A stretch of DNA of 12,467 bases from JANRIZ01 sp033764445 (GCA_033764445.1 JANRIZ010000103.1:1-12467); one strand, 5' to 3'; positions 1-6,961 are shown, numbered from the stretch's first letter. Numbers and translations: made by a program. Notes: a model not told the origin generated them from the sequence alone.

Positions 1-2303
1 CTTGTCGGAGACGGGACGTCTCCTCCTGCACGCGGGACGCGTACGCTCCCCATGCTGCTGTTTCTGATTTCTACCAGACGCCCAAGGGCGTCGTAGGCGT
101 AACTCGTGCGCGTGGATTCACCGGCAAAACTCACCTCCATATACTCGCGCTGTCCATCGGCAGTGTATCCATAGGTGTAGTTGGCAATGCCCTCCGGCCC
201 GGTCATTCCCATCGAGACCACCCGCCCGGCCTTGTCGTAACTGTACCGGACCGAATAATCCCTGGCGGTGAGTGTTTCCACCTGACCCTTCGCATTATAG
301 GCATACTCCATCTTCTCCCCGCTCTCGTATTCCGTACGGGTCAGACGCCCCTTTTCATCATAGACGTTTTTGGCGCCGGGCGCTGATTCCTGCTTTTCCC
401 CAGAGGCCGCCTTTTGCACCATGCGGCCGTAGGAATCGTATTCCATCTTCAATACATTCCCCACCGCATCCTTCTGCCCCAGCAACCGGTCCTTGATATC
501 GTACTCAAACTCCGTCCGCCCCTTTTTCTCCCCGGCCTTCTCAATCTGGAAAGCCATCTGCCGACCGGCCTTGTCGTACTCGTAACGCGTCGCCACCCCC
601 ATGGGGTTGAACTCCGCGGCCACGCGGCCCTGGGCATCATACTCAAACCGGCTCACACGTCCGGCCACATCCGTGACCGATGCCACACGCCCGAGCGCGT
701 CAAAGTCCCGCTTGAGAACCGTCTGCATCGTTTCGTTGCCAAACCCCAGCCGGTACTCACGGGCCTGACCCCGCTCATTGTACACCGTTTCCCGCACGCT
801 GCCATCCGCTCCCAGGGTCCGCCGCAGCCGTCCCTGCAAATCGTACTCAAAACGAGTGGTCAATCCGTCCACCCCTGTCGCCGCAGCCACCTGACCCGAG
901 GGCGTATAGGCCATGCTTGTGCCGCGTCCCTTCGCATCACTGACCCGTGTCACGTCCCCGAGGGCGTTGTACTCCAAAAATACCGTCTTGCCGGAGGCAT
1001 CACTCATCCGCACGACCCGCCCTTTGGCATCATAAACATATTGGGCGGCCAGTTCGGGCGTCTCCGTGCCGGCGTACCTGATCCGTGCCTCCAAAATGCG
1101 CCCGGCCTTGTCATAGGAAAAGAGGGATTCATTGCCTGCAAGGTCCCGGTTCCAGACCAGGTTCCCGTCGCGGTCATACCTGTTTTCGCTGACCACGCGG
1201 CCTTGGGCGTCAATGACCTGACGGGGCTGACGGTCGTAGGTGAGGCCCAACTGACGGTAAAGCTTGATCGTGGTGGTCTTGCCTTCGGCATCCGTGTACT
1301 TCATGACCCCACGCTTGTGGGAAATATCGGCTGTCTGCGTACGCCCCAGCGCATCCTTACCCACAATCAACTTGGTCTGCCAACGGCCTTGATAATCGTA
1401 GGTCCACTGACCATCTGTCTGCAAAAATGTCTCCCCAATGACAATATCCTCCCGCTCGCGCAGGGGCTTCTTCGCCTCCTCCACCTTTTCCTCATTCCTT
1501 TTGTTGCGTGGCAGGTGTACCGTCTTGAACTCGAGGGCCTGACCCGTCACAGGCGTCACTTTTGCGAGAACCCCCTTCTCATCGTACAAATACGATTCCA
1601 CCGGCAATCCTCCGGACTTGAAGGAGGTCAGCCGCCGTGTTTTGGCATCGTAGGAAAACTCACACTTCACACCCGCCACCGTCACCGATTGCGCCAGCCC
1701 GTCACCCGATCCCGCGACCACTTCCACCACCACCAGCGTATTGCCGTCGGCTATCTGGGCCACCTGCTTCAGATTTCCAGCCGAATAGGAGTACTCCAGA
1801 CGACGTCCGCCGGGGGCGGTCACCTTTTGAAGGGCTCCCTTGCGATACAGAAAACGCCAGTTGTCGTTGCGGACCAATTCAAAGGTCATCTCACTTCGCT
1901 CCACAGCCGTCCATTTCCCGGTGGAATCCACCCACACACCCTTTTTCAAACCCGGCTTGAAAACGACTCCCCCGCCCCAGGGCGTGCTCCAGACCAGCTC
2001 CCCCTCTGCCTTCGGCTCCAACTTGCTTTCGAGCTGCGGCGAGGACCACTGACGCCCGAAGAGTCCATTGACCTGGTTGCGGTTGTTGTAATTGAGCTCA
2101 ATGGGCATGACCATCTCCCCGGCACCGCGTGTGGCCCCCAGCGAACGGTTGATCCCCCACGAACTGTCCATGACATTCAGATGCTCCCCCATCCGCGTCT
2201 CGGGCGTACTCCAGTTCATCGGCGCGGCCGGTGCATCCCATCCGAAAAATGATGTTGCCACCAGTAAGATGGCTCCCCTAAAAGTAACTTTGAATAACTT
2301 CAT
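1..2303 (-). CDS. RHS/YD-repeat protein, N-terminal part (cut by left window edge)
   Basis: A single open frame reads from ATG at 2303 leftwards to the window edge, giving 767 codons with no stop. Residues 1-27 look like a signal peptide: basic MKLFK, a hydrophobic stretch, then APAAP. About 200 residues follow that resemble the head region of RHS proteins. From about residue 250 onward there are many YD repeats of the form YDxxGRhxxxxDxxG, for example YDKAGRILEARIRY, FDALGRVASVTD and YDALGRLVEIRN. In this family the repeats build a secreted or surface beta-cage that often encloses a variable C-terminal toxin. That C-terminus lies outside the window, so a toxin role cannot be judged. No clear Shine-Dalgarno precedes the start; the signal peptide supports it. 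Positions 1-50 leave the YD pattern (GSVRVPRAGGDVPSPT) and coincide with two palindromes, suggesting an inserted repeat inside the gene. Confidence 0.9.
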   Translation of the reverse strand, partial: MKLFKVTFRGAILLVATSFFGWDAPAAPMNWSTPETRMGEHLNVMDSSWGINRSLGATRGAGEMVMPIELNYNNRNQVNGLFGRQWSSPQLESKLEPKAEGELVWSTPWGGGVVFKPGLKKGVWVDSTGKWTAVERSEMTFELVRNDNWRFLYRKGALQKVTAPGGRRLEYSYSAGNLKQVAQIADGNTLVVVEVVAGSGDGLAQSVTVAGVKCEFSYDAKTRRLTSFKSGGLPVESYLYDEKGVLAKVTPVTGQALEFKTVHLPRNKRNEEKVEEAKKPLREREDIVIGETFLQTDGQWTYDYQGRWQTKLIVGKDALGRTQTADISHKRGVMKYTDAEGKTTTIKLYRQLGLTYDRQPRQVIDAQGRVVSENRYDRDGNLVWNRDLAGNESLFSYDKAGRILEARIRYAGTETPELAAQYVYDAKGRVVRMSDASGKTVFLEYNALGDVTRVSDAKGRGTSMAYTPSGQVAAATGVDGLTTRFEYDLQGRLRRTLGADGSVRETVYNERGQAREYRLGFGNETMQTVLKRDFDALGRVASVTDVAGRVSRFEYDAQGRVAAEFNPMGVATRYEYDKAGRQMAFQIEKAGEKKGRTEFEYDIKDRLLGQKDAVGNVLKMEYDSYGRMVQKAASGEKQESAPGAKNVYDEKGRLTRTEYESGEKMEYAYNAKGQVETLTARDYSVRYSYDKAGRVVSMGMTGPEGIANYTYGYTADGQREYMEVSFAGESTRTSYAYDALGRLVEIRNSSMGSVRVPRAGGDVPSPT
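7..44. repeat. Tandem pair of palindromes with identical GGA loops
   Basis: Two hairpins lie 4 bp apart. The first is GGAGACG-GGA-CGTCTCC (7-23), a perfect 7-bp stem. The second is GCACGCG-GGA-CGCGTAC (28-44), a 7-bp stem with one G-T pair. Both have a 3-nt GGA loop closed by G-C pairs, an architecture typical of REP-like or other dispersed palindromic elements. They lie inside the RHS reading frame exactly where the YD-repeat pattern stops. The element may continue beyond the left edge. Its identity as a dispersed repeat is inference, since no second full copy occurs in this window. Confidence 0.6.
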
Positions 2304-2372
2304 GCCGACGGACTTAGACGAACATTTTGAAAATGAAAAGAACAAAATCCGTTTTGCATCAAAATAGAAATA

Positions 2373-2402
2373 TTGACATAAATCATTGCGGTTGAAGATA
2401 AT
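2373..2402 (+). promoter_or_regulatory. Candidate sigma70-type promoter, rightward
   Basis: TTGACA (2373-2378), an 18-bp spacer and GATAAT (2397-2402) match the sigma70 consensus at 11 of 12 positions, within an AT-rich stretch. It points away from the RHS gene and toward the 3' end of the minus-strand gene at 2665. No plus-strand gene follows for more than 2.5 kb, so it would make an antisense or non-coding transcript. It could also be a chance match in AT-rich DNA. Confidence 0.35.
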
Positions 2403-2408
2403 ATTACT

Positions 2409-2437
2409 AATATATAATCAGTGGTTGTTTCCGTAAA
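2409..2437 (-). promoter_or_regulatory. Candidate promoter of the RHS gene
   Basis: On the minus strand TTTACG (2437-2432), a 17-bp spacer and TATATT (2414-2409) resemble a sigma70 promoter (4 of 6 and 5 of 6 matches). It lies about 105 bp upstream of the RHS start at 2303. The -35 box overlaps the inverted repeat at 2428-2451, so a repressor at that repeat could control it. This rests only on consensus matching. Confidence 0.3.
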
Positions 2438-2451
2438 TTCCATAACGGAAA
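2428..2451. promoter_or_regulatory. Inverted repeat, possible operator for the RHS promoter
   Basis: TTTCCGT (2428-2434) and ACGGAAA (2445-2451) form a perfect 7-bp inverted repeat with a 10-nt centre. The spacing is nearly two helical turns, as for dimeric regulator sites. It overlaps the candidate -35 box of the leftward RHS promoter and lies about 25 bp downstream of the candidate rightward promoter. There is no T-tract, so an operator is likelier than a terminator. Confidence 0.3.
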
Positions 2452-2621
2452 TGCAAGATATTAAACTCTTATTCATTGCCTTTCACCCATCCGTCACACT
2501 TACTCAATGAATAAGTCTGATTAAAATTGACTTTTGAAGAGCAAAAAAAACTGTGTCTGCATGTTGCATTTGGCTTTGGAAGGGCGGAAAATCCCTCAGG
2601 CATCCTTCTCCCATTCGTGCC

Positions 2622-2640
2622 ATCCGCGAAATCCGCGGTT
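2622..2640. repeat. Dispersed ATCCGYG motif with hairpin
   Basis: ATCCGCGAAATCCGCGGTT follows the pattern ATCCG[C/T]G-(2-4 nt)-ATCCG[C/T]GG also seen at 6093-6111 and, inverted, at 6172-6189. This copy contains a hairpin, CCGCG (2624-2628) with CGCGG (2634-2638) and a 5-nt loop. It starts 25 bp beyond the stop codon of the O-antigen-ligase-like gene. It has no T-tract. Confidence 0.45.
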
Positions 2641-2664
2641 AAAACTCTCCCGTCGGCAATGCCA

Positions 2665-4092
2665 CTACTTTGCGCCGAATATTTTTTCAGCAATCTCATT
2701 CCATTTCCACGAAATGTCCCGGCCTACACCCTCCAAAATGATGACGGAACAAGGGGATTTTGAATTCTGAATCACCGCCTGCCAGACCCGCGTCTGCCCC
2801 TGATCCATTCCCGGCAAAAAAATGATCTGCGGGGAGGCTTTCAACATCTCCCGTCCCTGTGCCTCATCCGTCGGAACAGAGGGAGCCACCCATATAACAG
2901 CGGAGTCCGCTTCAACAGCAGCCGTATGAACCACCTGCTCCCCGCACAAAATCACCCGGTCGTCAGCGCCCCCCACAGGTCCATGATTCATCGCAAGGTC
3001 ACAAACCCTGATCCGTACCGGACGATCCATGACTGTCCGCTGCAGGAGCCGCCCAAAATGCGGCCCCAGAACGCCGGGGTCCACGGCAATCCACCATGTT
3101 TGCTCCGGCTTCTGTCCCCGCTGAGCCATTTCCACAAGGCCACGAGACGAATCAAATCGCAACTCCAGTGCGTTCCGGGCATTCATCCAATGCCCCGCCA
3201 GGAGACTGCCGCCGACAACAAGCACCGTGACCCCCAGTGATGTGAGACCGGCCCCCATCCAATCGTCGCGCATCCGTCGGGGCGAAGTGGAGACCTGCCT
3301 GTTGGCCGTGTGACACCCGTTGCGGCATTTCCAAGCCAACACTCCCACCGCCATGACCGGAGCCACCCACACCCCGGGCGTCTCAAAGGTGGTACTGAAA
3401 AATCCGGCCACGGCAGAAATCAGGAATACCGACTTCATCGAGGCATCCAGAACCGGATCGTTTGTCCGGATCCGGAACCAGAATAACAGTGCCATCCACA
3501 AACCCAGGCCGAAAACAATCACCCCCCGCTCCGCCAACAGCGTCAGGGGGCTGTTGACCAGTGTCCGGTACCCCTCCTTCATTTCCAGTGGTTGAAAATA
3601 ATTCATGAAGCATTCCCCGGAGTTGCCGGTCCCCACGCCAAAGGGAACCGCCGCCACCAGACGCAGACCCCCCTTCCACACTTCAAACCGGTTGGAAACA
3701 CTTCCCTCCGGCTCGACAACCCAGGCGGTCGATCTCTGCGCGAGGCCGCTGAAAACTATCAGCAAAAAAACAGCCATCCCCATCAGTGACACCCATTTCC
3801 ACGGGACACACCCGGCGGCACGGTGCCACTTCCAGAGCCAATACACACACCCCGCCCCGGCGGCCACAAGCCCACCCCGTGAATAGGTCATGACCAGCGC
3901 AACCCACAAAAACCCATGCAGGAGATGCAGCGCACCGATGGCAACACGCCTCCAACGCGGATGGTCCGGCCTTCCGGCAATCACCAACAGCATCCACACA
4001 AAGGGAAAAAAACCGGCCACACACGCGGCGGCATGATTGGGATTCTCAAACCCCAGACTCCACCTGAGCTGATCTCCAAAATAATACTCCAT
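2665..4092 (-). CDS. O-antigen ligase-like membrane protein, short form
   Basis: The 475-residue product has about eight hydrophobic segments in residues 20-300 followed by a soluble tail. Features of the O-antigen ligase/Wzy polymerase superfamily are GFENPNHAAA (14-23), MTYSRGG (68-74) and the loop SNRFEVWKGGL ... PFGVGTGNSG (133-159) leading to NSPLTLLAERG (180-190). Members transfer or polymerise lipid-linked glycans on the outer face of the inner membrane. In typical members about 100-200 membrane residues precede the NPN region; here it starts at residue 17, and upstream DNA belongs to the hydrolase gene. The tail (about 330-475) has alternating strands and helices (VILCGEQ, VIWVAPSVPTDEA, IIFLPG, VIILEGVGRD) suggesting an alpha/beta fold, but I recognise no active site. 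The start at 4092 lacks a Shine-Dalgarno and lies 18 bp after the hydrolase stop, in the same frame, so translation is probably coupled. Confidence 0.7.
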   Translation of the reverse strand: MEYYFGDQLRWSLGFENPNHAAACVAGFFPFVWMLLVIAGRPDHPRWRRVAIGALHLLHGFLWVALVMTYSRGGLVAAGAGCVYWLWKWHRAAGCVPWKWVSLMGMAVFLLIVFSGLAQRSTAWVVEPEGSVSNRFEVWKGGLRLVAAVPFGVGTGNSGECFMNYFQPLEMKEGYRTLVNSPLTLLAERGVIVFGLGLWMALLFWFRIRTNDPVLDASMKSVFLISAVAGFFSTTFETPGVWVAPVMAVGVLAWKCRNGCHTANRQVSTSPRRMRDDWMGAGLTSLGVTVLVVGGSLLAGHWMNARNALELRFDSSRGLVEMAQRGQKPEQTWWIAVDPGVLGPHFGRLLQRTVMDRPVRIRVCDLAMNHGPVGGADDRVILCGEQVVHTAAVEADSAVIWVAPSVPTDEAQGREMLKASPQIIFLPGMDQGQTRVWQAVIQNSKSPCSVIILEGVGRDISWKWNEIAEKIFGAK

Positions 4093-4110
4093 ACTCGGCA
4101 GAATCCCGGG

Positions 4111-5082
4111 TCATTTCTGTTTCCGCGCCATCCGATCCACCACCGACTTCATGGCCTCCGCATCGGCCCAGGCTTTTGCAACGGATTCCGAGGGCAATTC
4201 CACACGCTGCATCTCGGGAATCTCCGGGATTCTCGCGTCACCCACCGGATAATACACCCAGTCCTGCATATCCCCAACATGCCTGACAGGCCCGAGGGCG
4301 TTCTTCCGGTCCATGAGACTCGGACGTGTCCTGTTGGCGAGCAGATGTTTTGTCTGATGATGATGATACTCAAAAAAGGCCTTGGCCAGGGTCCACCCTT
4401 CCTCGCTGACCTCGTGCCCGATATTGGCGTACGAACGCCAGAGGACCGGGATGTCCAGCTTCCGGCACTTCGCATGAAAATGCTGGGCGGCCTGATAAAG
4501 GCCGTCATCCCCCTCCGACTGCAGCAGGAGCCCCGGAATGTGCTTCATGCGGGGAATCGGTTCCCGGAAAAAGGTGGTCACCCCTCCCGCCCATGCCGAC
4601 ACGTACTCCGGTTTGGTGCTGACAAAGGCATTGACCATCGAGGCGGCCCGGGATTCCCCGTAAATGAAAACCTGGTCGCTTGAAATGCGGTACCGTTTTT
4701 TGAGTTCGGCCAGGGCATCAACGATGATCTTTTCATGCCCAAAACCGTACCAGTAACACAACTCATCCTTGAAGGGCAGATACAGGAGAAACATCCCGTT
4801 CTGATCGGTCCACTCAATGAAGGCGTCAGGTTTCCAGATCAGATAGACAAACACCCGGTGGACCTCCTGCCCCTTGGGATCATAATTTTTGGGAACCCAG
4901 TAGGAGCAGGGCACCTCGGCATCCGTGTCCTTGGGATTGACTCCCTTGAAGGGTTTGACGGCTGTCCTGAGCAAAAATTCTCCCGTGGCCTTCCGGGGTT
5001 CCTTTGGCTCCGCCCCATGTGCCATCGGCCCGAACATCGCCACGACTAATATCGTCAGATAAATCATCCCCCGATCATTCAT
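4111..5082 (-). CDS. Secreted alpha/beta hydrolase (esterase/depolymerase-like)
   Basis: This encodes 323 residues. Residues 1-23 form a signal peptide (hydrophobic MIYLTILVVAMFGPM, then AHGA), so it acts outside the cytoplasm. The hydrolase core spans about 55-245. The nucleophile elbow is FIYGESRAAS (139-148) with Ser144; the second small residue of the usual GxSxG is Ala. The probable acid is Asp192 or Asp193 in SEGDDG, and the probable base is His223 in ANIGHEV. Layout resembles secreted esterases related to PHB depolymerases and feruloyl esterases; the substrate is unknown. A charged C-terminal extension (about 246-323) lies outside the core. The same frame stays open upstream to 5886, but that overlaps the ABC gene antisense. 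The start at 5082 is chosen for its signal peptide and the AAGGGGG just before it. It heads a unit with the O-antigen-ligase-like gene. Confidence 0.75.
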   Translation of the reverse strand: MNDRGMIYLTILVVAMFGPMAHGAEPKEPRKATGEFLLRTAVKPFKGVNPKDTDAEVPCSYWVPKNYDPKGQEVHRVFVYLIWKPDAFIEWTDQNGMFLLYLPFKDELCYWYGFGHEKIIVDALAELKKRYRISSDQVFIYGESRAASMVNAFVSTKPEYVSAWAGGVTTFFREPIPRMKHIPGLLLQSEGDDGLYQAAQHFHAKCRKLDIPVLWRSYANIGHEVSEEGWTLAKAFFEYHHHQTKHLLANRTRPSLMDRKNALGPVRHVGDMQDWVYYPVGDARIPEIPEMQRVELPSESVAKAWADAEAMKSVVDRMARKQK

Positions 5083-5208
5083 GCCCCCTTCAAAACAGGC
5101 ATCCTCCGAATAAGTCAAGAGTTCATCTGTCAATAAAAACAATGGCCAGGGCCGCTGGCCCGTATCCAACCTGGCATTCGATGCTTCACAAGGTCCGCAC
5201 AGGACGCT
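5083..5208. promoter_or_regulatory. Divergent promoter region between hydrolase and ABC ATPase genes
   Basis: These 126 bp separate two divergent starts, so both genes must be transcribed from here. On the minus strand a TTGACA occurs at 5133-5128, but no good -10 box follows at the right distance. A GC hairpin, GGCCAG (5144-5149) with CTGGCC (5155-5160) and a 5-nt loop, sits near the middle. It could be a regulator site or a transcript structure. No promoter can be assigned with confidence. Confidence 0.35.
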
Positions 5209-6015
5209 ATGAATGCCCGGATGCCCCCTCCGCCCCCAGAGATTCTCAGGGTCTCGGCCCTGTCCATGCACCGCGACACGACGGTCATTCTCGACGGGAT
5301 CGATTGGAGGGTCCGTCCGGGGGAACACTGGGTGCTGCTCGGGGCCAACGGCTCGGGCAAGTCCTCGCTGCTGAACTGTCTGCTGGCCTTCGACCACGCC
5401 TCCGCCGGGGAAATCCGCGTTCTGGGGCAAACCTATGGGGAGACTGACTGGCGCCGTTTGCGCCGCCACATCGGCATTGTCAGCGCCACCCTCGCGTCGC
5501 ATTTTCTGCCGCAGGATACCGCCCTGGAAAATGTGGCCAGCGGCAGACGGGGCATTCTCGGGTTGTGGGAGATGCCGTCGGCGGCGGATGTGAAAGAGGC
5601 CCTCGCGGTGATGCGCCGCCTGAAGATCGCCCCTCTCCGGGACCGGCCCTGGGAGGTGCTTTCCCAGGGGGAACGACAGAAGGTCCAGATCGCCCGCGCC
5701 CTGATGGCCCGTCCGCGGTTGCTGATTCTCGACGAACCCTGCGCGGGGCTCGACCCGGCGGCCCGCGAATCCTTTCTCCTGTTTCTCGACTCTCTCACCC
5801 GGCGTCGGGCCGCCCCGGCCTTTGTCCTGGTCACCCACCACGTCGAGGAAATCATGCCCTCCTTCGACCATACCCTCATTTTGCACCGGGGCCGTGTGCT
5901 GGCGCAGGGACCGACCGGAAAGGTCCTGACCGAAGGGAATCTCAGTCGTGCCTTCGGTGCCAGAATCCGTCTGCGCAAATCGGGCGGACGGTACACGTCA
6001 ACGGTCCAATTCTGA
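5209..6015 (+). CDS. ABC transporter ATP-binding protein (YlmA/ModF-like)
   Basis: A complete ATP-binding cassette of 268 residues. Walker A is GANGSGKS (45-52), the ABC signature is LSQGE (151-155), Walker B is LLILDE (171-176), and the H-loop His is 210 in VLVTHH. The text around Walker A (GEHWVLLGANGSGKSSLLNCLLAF), the GIVSATL segment and the short length resemble the YlmA/ModF-type branch related to molybdate and iron-complex importers. No permease or binding protein is adjacent, so its transport partner is unknown; it could also be a non-transport ABC protein. The ATG at 5209 follows AGGA at a short distance; a second in-frame ATG is four codons later. It is divergent from the hydrolase gene and convergent with the redoxin gene. 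Confidence 0.93.
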   Translation: MNARMPPPPPEILRVSALSMHRDTTVILDGIDWRVRPGEHWVLLGANGSGKSSLLNCLLAFDHASAGEIRVLGQTYGETDWRRLRRHIGIVSATLASHFLPQDTALENVASGRRGILGLWEMPSAADVKEALAVMRRLKIAPLRDRPWEVLSQGERQKVQIARALMARPRLLILDEPCAGLDPAARESFLLFLDSLTRRRAAPAFVLVTHHVEEIMPSFDHTLILHRGRVLAQGPTGKVLTEGNLSRAFGARIRLRKSGGRYTSTVQF

Positions 6016-6092
6016 AGGGTTCCGGACGGGAACTGATGCTGCTGTCTGGAAAGCAAATCCACGGACCCTGAATTTTAACGCTTCTCCCCAAA

Positions 6093-6189
6093 ATCCGTGT
6101 TTCATCCGTGGCTCTCAAAGAGTCTCATGAAATCGGAAGCCACGGACTTGTCCCGGATGGTTCGGGATGCACACAGATCAAACACGGAT
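6093..6189. repeat. Inverted pair of dispersed motifs between convergent genes
   Basis: ATCCGTGTTTCATCCGTGG (6093-6111) is matched by an inverted copy at 6172-6189, whose reverse complement is ATCCGTGTTTGATCTGTG, identical at 16 of 18 positions. Between them lie a 9-bp inverted repeat (TCCGTGGCT 6105-6113 with AGCCACGGA 6138-6146) and a hairpin (TCCCG 6151-6155 with CGGGA 6163-6167). The block fills the 202-bp gap between the convergent ABC and redoxin genes. It could fold as a large cruciform or act as a two-way terminator, but there are no T-tracts. The motif recurs at 2622-2640. Confidence 0.55.
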
Positions 6190-6217
6190 GGGTTCATTCC
6201 TTTTGAGAATCAAGGTA

Positions 6218-6808
6218 TTACTTGTATTTGACCCCGCACCCGTAGGCCTGGGTCTGGGCTTCGGAGACCTTTTTCCCGGCCATGGCCTCGGTGAGCGCCT
6301 TTTCCACGTAGTTTTTCTCGCGACGATTGTCGATGGCCCCGGCGTAGATGAGCACGCCCTCGGGGCTGATGATGAACATGTGGGGGGTGGTTTTGGCCCC
6401 ATAGGCCTTGCCGGTGGTCCCGTCACTGTCCATGAGGACGGCGGCGGCGTTGGAGCCGACCTTTTTCATCAGCGCCCCCTCCGCCTCGGGTGTGTGGTAG
6501 TCCCGATGTTCCGGGTTTGTGGAATTGATGGAGAGCCAGACAACCCCCTTGTCGGCCATGTCCTTCTGGAGCTTCTGCATTTTGCCCGACTCGTACTGGC
6601 CGACGACAAAGGGGCAGCCGTGGTTGATCCACTCCAGGACGACAAATTTTCCCTTGAAATCCGAGAGCGCGTGGGTTTTGCCCGCCGTATCCCTGAGCGA
6701 AAAGGCGGGGGCGGGTTTTCCCACGGTGGCCTGGCCCCAAAGTGTGCCGGGGATGAGGGTGAGCGCCAGAAGCCAGAGGAGTTTTGTGGAAAGAAATTGG
6801 TGTTTCAT
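6218..6808 (-). CDS. Exported thioredoxin-fold (redoxin) family protein
   Basis: The 196-residue product starts with a signal peptide (1-26, hydrophobic LLWLLALTLIPGTLW then GQA), so it is exported. The redoxin/AhpC-TSA-type domain covers about 28-180. VGKPAPAFSLRD (29-40) is the classic first strand region. The active-site position is WINHGCPFV (60-68) with a single Cys65 instead of CxxC, and TTP (140-142) provides the cis-proline loop. A second cysteine, Cys191, sits at the C-terminus in YGCGVKYK. In related exported redoxins this arrangement is compatible with a thiol peroxidase-like or one-cysteine redox role, and a Cys65-Cys191 disulfide is possible; the substrate is unknown. The frame extends upstream to 7039, but the start at 6808 has AAGGGTGG just upstream and the signal peptide. 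It is divergent from the RRM gene. Confidence 0.88.
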   Translation of the reverse strand: MKHQFLSTKLLWLLALTLIPGTLWGQATVGKPAPAFSLRDTAGKTHALSDFKGKFVVLEWINHGCPFVVGQYESGKMQKLQKDMADKGVVWLSINSTNPEHRDYHTPEAEGALMKKVGSNAAAVLMDSDGTTGKAYGAKTTPHMFIISPEGVLIYAGAIDNRREKNYVEKALTEAMAGKKVSEAQTQAYGCGVKYK

Positions 6809-6873
6809 GGCCCACCCTTGACCTGATTTGACTTTTTGCAAGTGACCTTTTGCTGCCCCCCCAAGTTCCGTTC

Positions 6874-6902
6874 TTGCCAAAGACTGCAAAAAGAGCCATG
6901 AT
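6874..6902 (+). promoter_or_regulatory. Candidate promoter of the RRM gene
   Basis: TTGCCA (6874-6879), a 17-bp spacer and CATGAT (6897-6902) match sigma70 boxes at 5 of 6 and 4 of 6 positions, about 60 bp before the RRM start. It lies within the 153-bp divergent spacer 6809-6961. I see no good matching promoter for the redoxin gene on the other strand. Confidence 0.3.
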
Positions 6903-6961
6903 GCCCGTTCGCTGTTCCCAGTCGGACAGCGGATCAACCTCCAAAAAGGATGTTCTTTAAC

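Larger units (their letters stand above)
2304..2664. other. AT-rich intergenic spacer upstream of the RHS gene
   Basis: These 361 bp separate the RHS start (2303) from the 3' end of the O-antigen-ligase-like gene (2665). The part at about 2325-2530 is markedly AT-rich. It holds candidate promoters on both strands and an inverted repeat, listed separately. The part at 2560-2664 is GC-richer and carries a dispersed-motif copy. Short open frames cross the right-hand part on both strands, but none shows a start signal, a domain or family resemblance, so I call no gene here. Confidence 0.6.

Noticed and set aside
414..2252. A 612-codon open frame on the plus strand across the RHS region
   Set aside because: It is antisense to the RHS frame, which has a signal peptide and many YD repeats. 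The plus-strand product is rich in His, Pro and Leu, shows no domain, and is explained by strong codon bias of the opposite strand.
2527..2763. Short plus-strand open frames at the 3' end of the O-antigen-ligase-like gene
   Set aside because: Overlapping alternatives of 78 codons with no family resemblance; they cover a dispersed repeat and the end of a real gene on the other strand.
5083..5886. Upstream extension of the hydrolase frame to a start at 5886
   Set aside because: It would lie antisense to the ABC ATPase gene with its intact motifs, and the signal peptide at 5082 marks the real start.
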